Shown here in pieces: positions 31,985 through 32,170 of a stretch of DNA of 32,170 nt. This DNA is from DYHD01 sp037445375. Lineage in GTDB: Bacteria; Nitrospirota; Thermodesulfovibrionia; Thermodesulfovibrionales; Dissulfurispiraceae. The stretch covers positions 1-32,170 of the forward strand of contig JBBIKS010000024.1 in NCBI GenBank assembly GCA_037445375.1, read 5' to 3'. Positions within the stretch are counted from its first letter, which is position 1. Every line of letters starts with the position of its first letter. Under the pieces are notes generated by a model. That model was not told where the DNA came from. It did no database searches and saw nothing but the letters and a program-made list of their open reading frames with translations. The position numbers were made by a program, and so were the translations under genes.

Positions 31985-32170
31985 ACAATAAAAAATCAAA
32001 ATCTAACCTCATCCCTCCTCACGGCGGATACCGCAATCTGAAATCTTATCAGACCGCTGAAATCGTCTATGACGCTACAGTGATGTTCTGTGACCGTTTC
32101 ATTGACAAGCGGTCGCGCACGCATGACCAGATGGTGCAGGCAGCGCGCAGTGGCGTGCAGAACATTGCTG
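31981..32170 (+). CDS. Four-helix-bundle (suffix-domain) protein, 5' part
   Basis: This partial frame runs off the window end after about 63 codons. It opens SNLIPPHGGYRNLKSYQTAE and continues with FCDRFIDKRSRTHDQMVQAA and RSGVQNIA, resembling the 23S-rRNA-intervening-sequence/four-helix-bundle family of small proteins, whose function is unknown. It overlaps hsdS by four bases, so it belongs to the hsd operon. hsdR would be expected further on. Confidence 0.75.
   Translation, partial: MNNKKSKSNLIPPHGGYRNLKSYQTAEIVYDATVMFCDRFIDKRSRTHDQMVQAARSGVQNIA

Noticed and set aside
1..32170. tRNA, rRNA or riboswitch genes (including a cobalamin riboswitch before the mutase genes)
   Set aside because: No cloverleaf, rRNA core or B12-box-like sequence was recognised by eye; a covariance-model search would be needed to exclude them.

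Overview
The window looks like a chromosomal segment of an AT-rich, Gram-negative, probably anaerobic bacterium. Gram-negative is suggested by an outer-membrane beta-barrel protein ending in Phe, and by meso-diaminopimelate/lysine genes. Anaerobic, propionate- or succinate-linked metabolism is suggested by the methylmalonyl-CoA cluster, and diazotrophy by a NifA-type activator beside an ammonium transporter. The gene set and repeat load recall Nitrospirota or Desulfobacterota genomes, but nothing here fixes the phylum.

Region 1 (472-13353, all + strand) is a methylmalonyl-CoA pathway locus. It holds propionyl-CoA synthetase (prpE), an MBL-fold hydrolase, succinyl-CoA synthetase (sucCD), both subunits of a split B12-dependent methylmalonyl-CoA mutase, methylmalonyl-CoA epimerase, a 12S-like carboxyltransferase, a 65-aa carboxylase accessory protein, a 5S-like pyruvate/oxaloacetate carboxyltransferase fused to a biotin carrier domain, and the mutase chaperone GTPase MeaB. 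Together they interconvert propionate and succinate. No biotin carboxylase is present, so a transcarboxylase that couples propionyl-CoA/methylmalonyl-CoA to oxaloacetate/pyruvate is plausible.

Region 2 (13684-18537, - strand) is a nitrogen-regulation group: an Amt transporter, a TorF-type porin (frameshifted at its end), a free-standing Fis/NifA-type DNA-binding domain, NifA, and a TlpA-like thioredoxin. Region 3 (18712-22056, - strand) is a lysine/DAP operon lysA-dapF-PilZ-dapA. Region 4 (22446-24413, - strand) is groES-groEL with a perfect CIRCE operator and a clear terminator.

Region 5 (24414-28491) is repeat-rich and scarred. It has an IstB (IS21) remnant, yedF, a frameshifted MauE/DoxX gene whose 3' end runs into a 27-bp inverted repeat, a CPBP protease, a REP-associated tyrosine transposase (RAYT) between 11-bp inverted repeats, and a decapitated hisA fragment. 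Region 6 (28492 to the end) is a type I restriction-modification operon: frameshifted hsdM, an embedded vapBC-like toxin-antitoxin pair with its own operator palindrome, hsdS, and the start of a four-helix-bundle protein. hsdR is not in view.

Small palindromic repeats occur throughout. One family shares GTCTGTTTATAAA-type terminal inverted repeats around unrelated interiors. Another is the GGGGTCAGGTCTTGA type. One palindrome lies in frame inside hsdM. Three genes each carry a single-base frameshift beside a short G/C run, which points either to sequencing error or to recent decay.
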